A stretch of DNA of 27,267 nucleotides from Alphaproteobacteria bacterium (GCA_030746295.1 JASLMY010000036.1:1-27267), one strand, 5' to 3'; positions 7,204-14,391 are shown, counted from the first letter of the stretch. The notes: generated from the sequence alone by a model not told the origin. Numbers and translations are program-made.

Positions 7204-9294
7204 ATGCAGGAGCGAGTGAAGAAAGACACCTCCCCCGTGAGCACCGGCACGGTCGACCAGATCACGCTGGAGGTCGTGACCGAAGGCTTGATCGCGATCG
7301 TCCGGGAAATGCGCGCCAACGTCGTCCGCACCTCGTTTTCGGCCGCGGTCTACGAGCTCGACGACTTCTCCTGCTGCCTCTTCAACGCCAGGGCGGAGCT
7401 GGTGGCGCAGTACAACGACCTGCCCAGCCACATCATCCCCCTCCCCTGGGGGGTCAGCTGCGTGATGGAAGACATGGGTGACGAGCTGGCACCCGGCGAC
7501 ATCATCCTCTTCAACGATTCCTACCGCGGCGGCACGCATCTGAACGACGTCACCGTCATGGCGCCGATGTTCATCGACGGCGAGCTCTTCCTGTTCCCGG
7601 CGGTGCGCACCCATTGGGCCGACGTCGGCGGCATGGTACCCGGCAGCTACTCGGGCGAGGCGACCAGCATCTTCCAGGAGGGCGTGCGCATCCCGCCGAT
7701 CAAGCTCTACGAGAAGGGCGAGGTCAACCGCGCGGCGATGGCGCTCATCCTCTCCAACATGCGCATCCCCCAGGAGCGCCAGGGCGACCTCAACTCCGCC
7801 ATTGGCGCCTGCCGTATCGCCGAGAGCCGCATTCGGAAGATGGTCGCGAAATACGGCAAGGAGACGGTCCGTGCCTGCATCGCCCTCAACCTCGATCGGG
7901 CCGAGCGGCGGATGCGCGAGCGGATCGCCGAGCTGCCCGACGGCACCTACGTCTACGAGGATTACCTCGAGTACTACGACGACGGTTGCTTCGATCCGGT
8001 ATTGATGCGCCTGGAGCTCACCGTCAGGGGAGACGAGGTCCTGGCCGACTTCGCCGGCTCCAACCCGCAGGTGCCGGGACCCGTGAACTCCTCGCTGGCG
8101 GTCACCGGCGCCGGCGTCTTCGTGGCCATGAAGTCGACGCTGGACCCGGGCGGAGCCGTCAATGGCGGCGCCTTCCGGCCAATCAAGTACACCGCACCCG
8201 AGGCTTCGATCGTCGACGTGCGACCCGACGCGCCCGCCGGCGCCCATGCCGAGGTCAGGAAGCGGTCGCTGTCGGTCATGTTGGGGGCGCTCTCACAGAT
8301 CGCGCTCGACCGGGTCTCCGGCGACCTTTGCGGCACCTCCTTCCCGAACAACATGGGCGGCGTGAAGAGCGATAGCGGCCGTCCTTGGGTCTACATAGAG
8401 GTGCCGGCCGGCGGCAACGGCGGCTTCCTCGAGCACGACGGCTCCAGCGCCTTCGTCAACGTCGATCACGGCAACGTCCGCTCGATCGAGACCGCCGAGA
8501 ACCTCGAGGCGACGATCCCGTTCCTCGTCGAGCGCTGCGAGCTGCGCACCGATTCCGGCGGCGAAGGAGCAAGTCGGGGCGGCCTCGGCATGCGCCGCGA
8601 GCTGCGCCTGCTGGACGACGAGGCGGTCTACTCGGTGCTGAGCGACAGGGCCGCGATCCCGCCGTTCGGGGTCGCCGGTGGCCAGGTCTCGGCGCGGGTC
8701 GAAGCCTCGGTGGTTCGCGACGGCGAGACGCTGGCCCTGGCGACGCCCGGCAAAGTCTCCGGTCTGCGCTTGCGCCGGGGTGACGTCGTGGTCATGCGCT
8801 CGGCGGGCGGCGGCGGCTACGGTGACCCGATCGAACGCGATCCGGAGATGGTGCGCGCCGACGTCGAGGCGGGCTACGTCAGTCCCGAAAGGGCGGCCAC
8901 CAGCTATGGCGTCGAATTCGAAGCCGCCGGTAGCGTCGACCAGGCGGCGACGGCGGCGCGCCGGCAGGCGATCAGAGAGAGCCGCCGGGGCATTCCCTAT
9001 CATGATGACGAGAGCGATTGTTATGAAGGCCTGCGCGGCCGGCACCGAGTCCTCAGGCTCGGTGCGGGGCTGGCGGCCGAGATGGGTCTCGAGGAGGGTG
9101 GCTTGGTCGAGCTTCTAGGCCGCCATCCGGCACCGCTGCGCGCCTGGGTTCGCATCATCGAAGGCGCCGCGGACAAATCGATCCCCCTCGACACGTTCGC
9201 GCGGCGTGTTCTCGGTCTGACCAGGGGCGACGAGGTGATCCTGCGTCCGCTGGCCATGCCCGTGATTCCAGGCGGCATGGCTGGCTTCGTTTGA
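7204..9294 (+). CDS. hyuB: Hydantoinase B / 5-oxoprolinase family subunit with C-terminal extension
   Basis: This is the catalytic partner of the preceding hyuA product. The 696-residue protein has the HyuB N-terminal block (VDQITLEVVTEGL, then REMRANVVRTSFS), the conserved FNDSYRGGTHLND segment, THWADVGGMVPGS, the GPVNSSLA region and the glycine-rich GGGGYGDP near residue 538, where the usual core ends. A normal tail of DPE..RADVEAGYVSPE follows. From about residue 599 there is an additional segment of roughly 97 residues (RHRVLRLGAGLAAEMGLEEG, then RAWVRI, PLDTFARRVLGL and GDEVILRPL) that looks like a small beta domain. Standard HyuB proteins are about 520-600 residues. Family assignment is sure; the tail's role is unknown. 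Confidence 0.93.
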   Translation: MQERVKKDTSPVSTGTVDQITLEVVTEGLIAIVREMRANVVRTSFSAAVYELDDFSCCLFNARAELVAQYNDLPSHIIPLPWGVSCVMEDMGDELAPGDIILFNDSYRGGTHLNDVTVMAPMFIDGELFLFPAVRTHWADVGGMVPGSYSGEATSIFQEGVRIPPIKLYEKGEVNRAAMALILSNMRIPQERQGDLNSAIGACRIAESRIRKMVAKYGKETVRACIALNLDRAERRMRERIAELPDGTYVYEDYLEYYDDGCFDPVLMRLELTVRGDEVLADFAGSNPQVPGPVNSSLAVTGAGVFVAMKSTLDPGGAVNGGAFRPIKYTAPEASIVDVRPDAPAGAHAEVRKRSLSVMLGALSQIALDRVSGDLCGTSFPNNMGGVKSDSGRPWVYIEVPAGGNGGFLEHDGSSAFVNVDHGNVRSIETAENLEATIPFLVERCELRTDSGGEGASRGGLGMRRELRLLDDEAVYSVLSDRAAIPPFGVAGGQVSARVEASVVRDGETLALATPGKVSGLRLRRGDVVVMRSAGGGGYGDPIERDPEMVRADVEAGYVSPERAATSYGVEFEAAGSVDQAATAARRQAIRESRRGIPYHDDESDCYEGLRGRHRVLRLGAGLAAEMGLEEGGLVELLGRHPAPLRAWVRIIEGAADKSIPLDTFARRVLGLTRGDEVILRPLAMPVIPGGMAGFV

Positions 9295-9726
9295 CGCGTG
9301 CCGGGTCCAATCGGCGACGACGTCGGGTCGGATCGGACGCCGAGATCACGACATAAGGGTCACGCGGCGTTTTCCCTGCGAAAGAGCCGAATTCTCGCCG
9401 GGCACAGTAGATATCCCGTTGATACGGACCATGTGGACCCGCGGCCGTCTCGATACGCATCGCCACCGAACGCCCGAAAAGATCACTACATCTCCCGAAA
9501 TCCTGCCGCCTGCGCCACCGAATGCTCATGCTGAGGCGGAATACGATGCGAGCCTCGGACGACTCTGAGTGGCTCGGAAGGGCCGGAGATGTTTACCGTT
9601 TTTTAGCGCCCCCTGCTTACGCTCTCGATCCCGAACAAGGAACGGTCCCGCGATTCGATTGGCAGAGCGGGGGGAATCGCCCCTAGCGGCGAAGACCAAA
9701 GTCAGACGCAAGAAAGGTGTTCCAAC
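9295..9726 (+). other. 432-bp gene-free region upstream of cheY
   Basis: No credible gene lies here. Short open frames on both strands have no recognisable product and no coding-like codon use. The region is visibly less GC-rich than the genes. It holds a CtrA-like site at 9592-9606 and a weak stem with a GGAA loop at 9571-9584, whose following T-run (9599-9604) is too far away to make a terminator. The cheY ribosome site (AAAGG) lies 9 nt before 9727. Most likely it is the end of the hyuAB transcript plus the cheY promoter region. Confidence 0.5.
9592..9606 (+). promoter_or_regulatory. Degenerate CtrA-like box upstream of cheY
   Basis: TTTA-N7-TTAG at 9592-9606 matches the CtrA consensus TTAA-N7-TTAA at six of eight fixed positions. 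The flanking bases (GTTTACC) resemble the extended GTTAACC form. It lies about 120 bp upstream of cheY in an otherwise GC-rich sequence. The match is imperfect, so it is a candidate only; it gains some weight from the better site upstream of the TipF-like gene. Confidence 0.3.
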
Positions 9727-10113
9727 ATGGCGGTCGACCAGAACATGTCCATTCTGATCGTCGATGACTACAAGACGATGCTCAGGATCGTGCGTAATCT
9801 TCTCAAGCAGTTGGGGTTCGACAATGTCGACGAAGCCGTCGACGGTTCGGAGGCATTGTCGAAGCTGCGCTCCAAGCCCTACGGGCTGGTGATCTCGGAT
9901 TGGAACATGGAGCCGATGACCGGCTACCAGCTCCTCAAGGAGGTCCGCGCCGACGGCAAGCTGAAGGAAACCCCCTTCATCATGGTGACGGCGGAATCGA
10001 AGACCGAAAACGTCGTCGCCGCCAAGAAGGCCGGCGTCAACAACTATATCGTCAAGCCCTTCAACGCCGCCACGCTGAAGACCAAGATGTCTTCCGTCAT
10101 CGGCGAATTTTGA
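9727..10113 (+). CDS. cheY: CheY-type single-domain response regulator
   Basis: This is a 128-residue stand-alone receiver domain of the chemotaxis type. When phosphorylated by CheA it would bind the flagellar switch protein FliM. All active-site residues are present, one position offset from E. coli CheY: acidic pair D13/D14 in ILIVDDY, phospho-acceptor D58 in VISDWNM, T88 in MVTAES, Y107 and K110 in YIVKPF. There is no output domain. The ATG at 9727 is preceded by AAAGG with a 9-nt spacer. The CheZ-type phosphatase gene starts 38 bp downstream, making a regulator-phosphatase pair. CheA, CheW and receptor genes are not in the window. DivK-like regulators are an alternative, but the CheZ neighbour favours CheY. 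Confidence 0.92.
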   Translation: MAVDQNMSILIVDDYKTMLRIVRNLLKQLGFDNVDEAVDGSEALSKLRSKPYGLVISDWNMEPMTGYQLLKEVRADGKLKETPFIMVTAESKTENVVAAKKAGVNNYIVKPFNAATLKTKMSSVIGEF

Positions 10114-10151
10114 TCGTCCTGACGAGGTGCGTTGCGAGCAAGGTGACGGAA

Positions 10152-11213
10152 ATGAACATGACCAAGGTTAGTGGTGGTATCGAGTTGTTGGTCGACCATT
10201 TCCGCGCCGACCCGGATCGGAACGTGAGCCTCGGCGATGTCGCCGCGGTGACCGAAGTTCTGATGTCGTCGATGCAGCGGTATTTCTCATCCGTCGACGT
10301 CTCTATCTACGAGGAGTTCCGTAACCTCTCCGAACACATCAGCCAGGCCCGGATGGAGATCTCCGAACTCAGGCCGAACGACCTCAAAGAGACCAAGCTG
10401 CCCCGGGCCGGCGCCGAGCTGGAGGCGATCGTCCAATCGACCGAAGACGCAACGGGCACGATCATGGACGCGGCAGAGGAGATCATGGGCCTAGACGGCT
10501 CGGATGCCGAGGCCTACCAGGCGGCGGTCACAGACGCCTGCATGCGGATCTTCGAGGCCTGCTCGTTCCAGGACATCACCGGCCAACGGATCTCGAAGGT
10601 CGTGCGAACGCTCACCTATATCGAGGACCGGCTCAACATGCTGCAACAGGCCTGGGGGCCCGACATCGAGGACGCCGGCGACGAGGTCGGCGACCCCGAC
10701 GAAGATACCAGGCTCTTGAACGGTCCGGCGCTCGAGGGCGAGGGGATCCAGCAGGACGCGGTCGACGACTTGTTGGCGAACGCCGCGCCCGAAGTTGACG
10801 ACGACGAGGAGGTCTCGGACGACGCGGCACCGACCGAGACGGCCGAAACCGAACCTATCGAGACCGCCTCCGACGACATCGTCGAGGAAGAAGTACCGCA
10901 ATTGGCCGGCGACGAGGAGGTCGACGGCGAGGCGGCCGAGAGTGAGACAGCCGAGAGCAAGCCCGCCGAGGACGCAACGCCGGCTGAGGCTCCGGTCGAG
11001 CCACCCGCCAAGGCCGCCGACAAAGCCAAGGCGAACGGCAACGGCGAAAAGTCAACCAAGACCAAGAAGGCCGCCGCCAAGCCGAAGAAGAAGCCCGAGC
11101 CGGAAGTGGCACCGGCCGAGGTCGAGGATGACATCGATCTGCCCGAGCCCGAGGAGATCGCGGCCGCGGGCGAGCAGGTCAGTCAAGCCGAGATCGACGC
11201 GCTCTTCGACTAG
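10152..11213 (+). CDS. cheZ: CheZ-type CheY-P phosphatase with long charged linker and FliM-like C-terminal peptide
   Basis: It probably dephosphorylates CheY-P. The N-terminal part (residues about 25-168) is predicted helical and contains the CheZ catalytic motif CSFQDITGQRISKVV, with D141 and Q145 as the D-x3-Q pair (E. coli D143/Q147). From about residue 170 the protein becomes a low-complexity, Asp/Glu/Ala/Pro-rich tail with a Lys-rich block at 289-315. Residues 200-210 (QQDAVDDLLAN) resemble the CheY-binding C-terminus of E. coli CheZ. The last ten residues (SQAEIDALFD, 344-353) resemble the CheY-binding N-terminus of FliM. The 353 residues compare with about 214 in E. coli CheZ. I chose ATG 10152 because AAGG stands 8 nt upstream; the frame is open further upstream but overlaps cheY and has no homology there. 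Confidence 0.88.
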   Translation: MNMTKVSGGIELLVDHFRADPDRNVSLGDVAAVTEVLMSSMQRYFSSVDVSIYEEFRNLSEHISQARMEISELRPNDLKETKLPRAGAELEAIVQSTEDATGTIMDAAEEIMGLDGSDAEAYQAAVTDACMRIFEACSFQDITGQRISKVVRTLTYIEDRLNMLQQAWGPDIEDAGDEVGDPDEDTRLLNGPALEGEGIQQDAVDDLLANAAPEVDDDEEVSDDAAPTETAETEPIETASDDIVEEEVPQLAGDEEVDGEAAESETAESKPAEDATPAEAPVEPPAKAADKAKANGNGEKSTKTKKAAAKPKKKPEPEVAPAEVEDDIDLPEPEEIAAAGEQVSQAEIDALFD

Positions 11214-11328
11214 CCGTCTTCCCACCCGCGACACCGGCGGGGCCTTGTCTCCACCGTCCGGATGACGCACCGTTGGCGCCGTGCACAAGACCCTCAGACC
11301 CCGCTGCCGAAGCCGGCGCCGCTAGCCG

Positions 11329-12126
11329 ATGCGCCCGCTCAGCCAATGCCCGGTCGATGCGCTGGCCCAAATCCGTTTCCTGCTGACCGATATCGACGAC
11401 ACCCTGACCGATGCCGGCCGTCTCGGCGCCCGGGCCTATGCGGCCATCGAGCGCTTGCGCGATGCCGGCGTCGCCGTCGTCCCCGTCACCGGCCGGCCCG
11501 CCGGCTGGTGCGACATGATCGCCCGCTTTTGGCCGGTCGCCGGCGTCGTCGGCGAGAACGGCGCCTTCTACTTCCGCTATCGCCATGAAGATCGCCGCAT
11601 GTCCGCCTGGTACTGCCAAGACGAGGCGGAGCGGCAGGCAAACCGAACCCGCCTCGAGGCCCTGAAGGCACAAATCCTGGCGGAGGTGCCGGGCGCCGCG
11701 ATCCCCTCCGACCAGGCCTACCGCCTGACCGACTTGGCGATCGACTTCGCCGAGGACGTGCCCCGCCTCGACGATACCGCGATCGACCGCATCGTCAGCC
11801 TCTTCCAGGCCGCAGGTGCCAGCGCCAAGGTCAGCTCGATCCACGTCAACGGCTGGTTCGGCGACTTCGACAAGCTGTCGACCAGCCGCCGCCTACTCGC
11901 GGACGAGCACGGCCTCGATCTGGCGAAAGACGCCCGGACGGTCGCCTTCATCGGCGATAGCCCGAACGATGCGCCGATGTTCCGAGCCTTCGAGTTGAGC
12001 GTCGGCGTCGCCAACGTCACCGATTTCCTGGACCGGATCGAGACGCCGCCGGCCTGGATCGCGACAGGCCGCGGCGGCGCCGGCTTCGTCGAGCTGGCCG
12101 AAGCCCTGCTCGCCGCTCGGGCTTAG
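11329..12126 (+). CDS. HAD-superfamily phosphatase, subclass IIB (Cof/MPGP-like)
   Basis: This is a 265-residue cytosolic HAD hydrolase. Motif I is DIDDTLT (nucleophile D21, acid/base D23), motif II is VTGRP (T54), the conserved lysine is probably K182 in FDKLS, and motif IV is IGDSPNDAPMF (D210, D214). The cap between motifs II and III fits the IIB class, which includes mannosyl-3-phosphoglycerate phosphatase, sucrose-phosphate phosphatase and Cof-type sugar phosphatases; the compatible substrate is a sugar phosphate, but which one cannot be said. It lies 115 bp after the cheZ-type gene on the same strand with no clear terminator between them. Its stop is 4 bp from the stop of the convergent IIA-class HAD gene. 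The start has only a weak ribosome site. Confidence 0.85.
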   Translation: MRPLSQCPVDALAQIRFLLTDIDDTLTDAGRLGARAYAAIERLRDAGVAVVPVTGRPAGWCDMIARFWPVAGVVGENGAFYFRYRHEDRRMSAWYCQDEAERQANRTRLEALKAQILAEVPGAAIPSDQAYRLTDLAIDFAEDVPRLDDTAIDRIVSLFQAAGASAKVSSIHVNGWFGDFDKLSTSRRLLADEHGLDLAKDARTVAFIGDSPNDAPMFRAFELSVGVANVTDFLDRIETPPAWIATGRGGAGFVELAEALLAARA

Positions 12127-12130
12127 AGCG

Positions 12131-13003
12131 TTACCAGCCGAGCCGCGGCGCGATCAGGGTCGGGAGCGCCGGTGCTCGGTCGAGCACGCCTGCCAGTCGC
12201 ACCGGATCCAGCGGCACTCCCTCGCTGTAGCCGACCTCGGCGGCGTGGATACCACCCGCAAGCCAGAGCGAATCGATACCGACACCGACGGCGCCGGCGA
12301 TATCGGTCGAGAAGCTGTCGCCGATCATGACCGTTCGCTCGCCCGCGATGCCGTCCAGCCGTGCTAAGGCCCGCCGAAAGATACTCTCGAAGGGCTTGCC
12401 GTGGCGGCGGACCTCGCCGCCCAGCGCCTCGTAAGCGTCGGCCAACGCGCCAGCGCAGAAGATGGTCCGCTCGCCTCGCACCACCACCCGGTCCGGGTTG
12501 GCGCAGACCATGGGCAGAGCACGCGCGCGGATCCGGGCCAGAAGCTCGCCATAGTCCTCGACCGTCTCCGTCGAATCGTCGACCAGACCCGTCAGAAGTA
12601 CGTAATCAGCGTCTGCCAGAGCGACCGACTCCCCCTCCACCTCCTCGAGCGCGCTGGCACTTCGCTCGTTGCCGAGATGGTAGAAGCGGGTCCCGAGCCG
12701 GGCGTGCCAGGCGTCCTCGGCCTCGTTCAGGGCCTGAACCGTGACGTCGCCTGCGGTGACGATACCGTCAGCGCAATCGGCCGGCACGCCCAGCCCCTCC
12801 AGCTGCCGGGCCACAGCCGAGTGCAGCCGGGCGGCGTTCGTGAGGAGCAAAACTCTGAGGCCGCCGTCCCGCATCCGTGCCAGGCAGTCAAGAACGCCCG
12901 GATAGGGCCGCACGCCGTTGTGCACCGTGCCCCAAAGGTCGACGAAGGCGGCGTCGTAGCGCTCCCGGATCTCGGAGAAACCGGCGATGACGGGAGGTGA
13001 CAT
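12131..13003 (-). CDS. HAD-superfamily class IIA hydrolase, TIGR01459-like
   Basis: This NagD-like HAD protein has 290 residues when started at ATG 13003. A GTG at 13063 would add 20 residues that look unlike the family. Motif I reads VDLWGTVHNG (21-30): the nucleophile D22 is present but the second aspartate of DxDxT is replaced by W24. The rest is typical: LLLTNAAR (motif II), the IIA cap with GDVTVQAL, CANPDRVV, the lysine in RHGKPFESIF, and VMIGDSFSTDIAGA. The W-G variant of motif I is, to my knowledge, characteristic of the TIGR01459 subgroup, whose substrate is unknown. It lies 90 bp downstream of the TipF-like gene on the same strand and could share its transcript. Confidence 0.85.
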   Translation of the reverse strand: MSPPVIAGFSEIRERYDAAFVDLWGTVHNGVRPYPGVLDCLARMRDGGLRVLLLTNAARLHSAVARQLEGLGVPADCADGIVTAGDVTVQALNEAEDAWHARLGTRFYHLGNERSASALEEVEGESVALADADYVLLTGLVDDSTETVEDYGELLARIRARALPMVCANPDRVVVRGERTIFCAGALADAYEALGGEVRRHGKPFESIFRRALARLDGIAGERTVMIGDSFSTDIAGAVGVGIDSLWLAGGIHAAEVGYSEGVPLDPVRLAGVLDRAPALPTLIAPRLGW

Positions 13004-13093
13004 GAACGGTCCAGGAAGTTGCGGCCGAGTGCCGTCGGGTTGACCCAGGCATAGCCAAGGCACAGGCGCGGCGTCAACGGTGGGCGGGCCGGT

Positions 13094-14290
13094 TCAGTCC
13101 TCGCGGGCCGGGCGCGGCTCGCCGAAGAGATAGCCTTGGCCGAAGTCGACCTCGAAGTCGAGCAGCTCGATGACCGTCGCCTCGTCCTCGATATGGTCGA
13201 CGACCAGATCGATGCGGTTGCGCCGGAGCCGTTCCTTGAGGTCGCCTGGATGCAACCCGGCGCTAGCGGCCGTCCCGTCGGTAAGCAGGAGCGATTGCGG
13301 CACCTTGAGAAACTCGACCCGCTGCGCCGCCAACTGCCGGAAGTCGAGGTCGAGGCCGGACACCTGGTCGACCGAGAAGCGGAATTCAAACTCGGCCAGC
13401 CGACGGACGCATTCCTTGACGTGGGCCGCCTGCTCCAGGAAGTCCTTTTGCGAGAACTCGAAGATCAGGTTCGCGGCCAAGTCCCTGTTGGCGGCCAGGA
13501 ACTGCACGAAATCGGAGAGGAAATCGGCATCCCTGAGCGTCGTCGACGAGACCGGCACGAAGAAGCCGATCTCCCGGTTGCGCTGTCGCTGCCGTCGGAG
13601 CAACTGGACACAGCGGAAGAGCAGCAGATTGTCGATAGTGACGATCAGGCCGTCCTCGGCGGCGATGTCGAGGTACTGCTCGGGCAGGATGACGCTGCCA
13701 TCCGACGTGCGGATCCTTGAATAGGCCTCGTAGTAGCGGACCTTGCGCTGTGGCAGGCTGACGATGGGTTGCAGATAGAGGTCGACCCGGTTCTCTTCCA
13801 ACGCCGACCGGGTGACTTCGAGGATCCGGGCCGTGTCCATCCGGCCATCGGCGACCACGGCTGCGGGTTCCGGTGACGTGCCGTCGCTTCGCCCCCCTTG
13901 GCCCAGCTGACGGAGCTGCGCCTGCAGCACTTTCATTTCGGCGACCACGGCGTCGCTGGCGTTGCCCATGCCCTCCTCGACCGTGCCCCTGAGCTTGCTG
14001 ACCTCCTCACGGGCCTCGGCCAGGTCATCGACCAGGCGTCGATTGACCTGGCGCAACATGTCGACCTCGTCGGCCTGGCCACCCCAGGCCGCCTCCATGC
14101 TGCGAACCAAGTTGCGCATGTATCGTCGCCTGGCCACCATCTCGTGCATCAGAGCCGCGGCCAGAAAGAGGCAACCGGCGACGACATAGCCCGTGACCGG
14201 GTCGATGGACGGCGCCGAGTGCGGCAGCACCAGACCGATCAGGCCGGCGAAGACGCCGTAAGAGGCGATGATGAGACCATGGGTGAGCAA
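13094..14290 (-). CDS. Membrane-anchored degenerate EAL-domain protein, TipF-like
   Basis: This 398-residue protein has two N-terminal membrane helices (about 5-23 and 33-49), a coiled coil (about 75-130) and a C-terminal EAL fold (about 152-392). The EAL core is recognisable from YLQPIVSL (172-179), E188-A-Y, FEFSQ (E278), FLKV (K329) and QGYLFGEP (385-392), but catalytic positions are lost: the Asn of the NxS motif is gone (FFVPVSS), DD is D308-Q309, and the first Glu of AEGVE is Asp. It should therefore bind rather than hydrolyse c-di-GMP. This architecture is that of Caulobacter TipF, a c-di-GMP effector for flagellum assembly at the pole. The start is TTG, backed by GGGAG 6 nt upstream; the next in-frame Met would delete both helices. 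Confidence 0.8.
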   Translation of the reverse strand: MLTHGLIIASYGVFAGLIGLVLPHSAPSIDPVTGYVVAGCLFLAAALMHEMVARRRYMRNLVRSMEAAWGGQADEVDMLRQVNRRLVDDLAEAREEVSKLRGTVEEGMGNASDAVVAEMKVLQAQLRQLGQGGRSDGTSPEPAAVVADGRMDTARILEVTRSALEENRVDLYLQPIVSLPQRKVRYYEAYSRIRTSDGSVILPEQYLDIAAEDGLIVTIDNLLLFRCVQLLRRQRQRNREIGFFVPVSSTTLRDADFLSDFVQFLAANRDLAANLIFEFSQKDFLEQAAHVKECVRRLAEFEFRFSVDQVSGLDLDFRQLAAQRVEFLKVPQSLLLTDGTAASAGLHPGDLKERLRRNRIDLVVDHIEDEATVIELLDFEVDFGQGYLFGEPRPARED

Positions 14291-14296
14291 CGGGTT

Positions 14297-14301
14297 CTCC
14301 C
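14297..14301 (-). promoter_or_regulatory. Ribosome binding site deciding a TTG start
   Basis: GGGAG, read on the minus strand, stands 6 nt before TTG at 14290. An ATG a few bases inside lies in another frame, and the first in-frame ATG (residue 48) would remove both membrane helices. The Shine-Dalgarno therefore supports TTG as the true start of the TipF-like gene. Confidence 0.6.
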
Positions 14302-14343
14302 GTTTTGGCTGTCTGGTCGAGCCGCAATTCTGCCCCGGCAGTC

Positions 14344-14358
14344 TTGAGATATGGTTAA
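14344..14358 (-). promoter_or_regulatory. CtrA-type box upstream of the TipF-like gene
   Basis: On the minus strand the sequence reads GTTAACCATATCTCAAG, that is TTAA-N7-TCAA, seven of eight fixed positions of the CtrA consensus TTAA-N7-TTAA and an exact TTAACCAT half-site form. It ends 54 bp upstream of the TipF-like TTG start, a typical promoter position, and 99 bp upstream of the divergent dehydratase gene. In this GC-rich sequence such an AT-rich match is unlikely by chance. Binding by CtrA is inferred from consensus alone. Confidence 0.55.
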
Positions 14359-14391
14359 CGAGTGCTTGCCGACGGCCTCCAGCACCGGCGC

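Noticed and set aside
5944..8247. 767-residue antisense open frame across hyuA-hyuB
   Set aside because: High GC leaves the opposite frame free of stops. It is His/Asp/Val/Gly-rich, spans the boundary of two real genes and matches no family.
9298..9534. Small plus-strand open frame after hyuB
   Set aside because: 78 residues of Arg/Ser/His-rich sequence without homology; its ribosome site is poor and it lies in AT-richer intergenic DNA.
9571..9604. Stem with GGAA loop followed by six T's, a possible terminator of hyuAB
   Set aside because: The stem is only 5 bp with a G-T pair and the T-run begins 14 nt after it, so an intrinsic terminator is not supported.
9900..10151. Upstream extension of the cheZ-type frame
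   Set aside because: It overlaps cheY in another frame, is Arg/His-rich, and lacks homology; the ATG at 10152 with AAGG is better.
13004..13063. GTG start 60 nt upstream for the TIGR01459-like HAD protein
   Set aside because: The extra 20 residues have no family match and no Shine-Dalgarno precedes the GTG.
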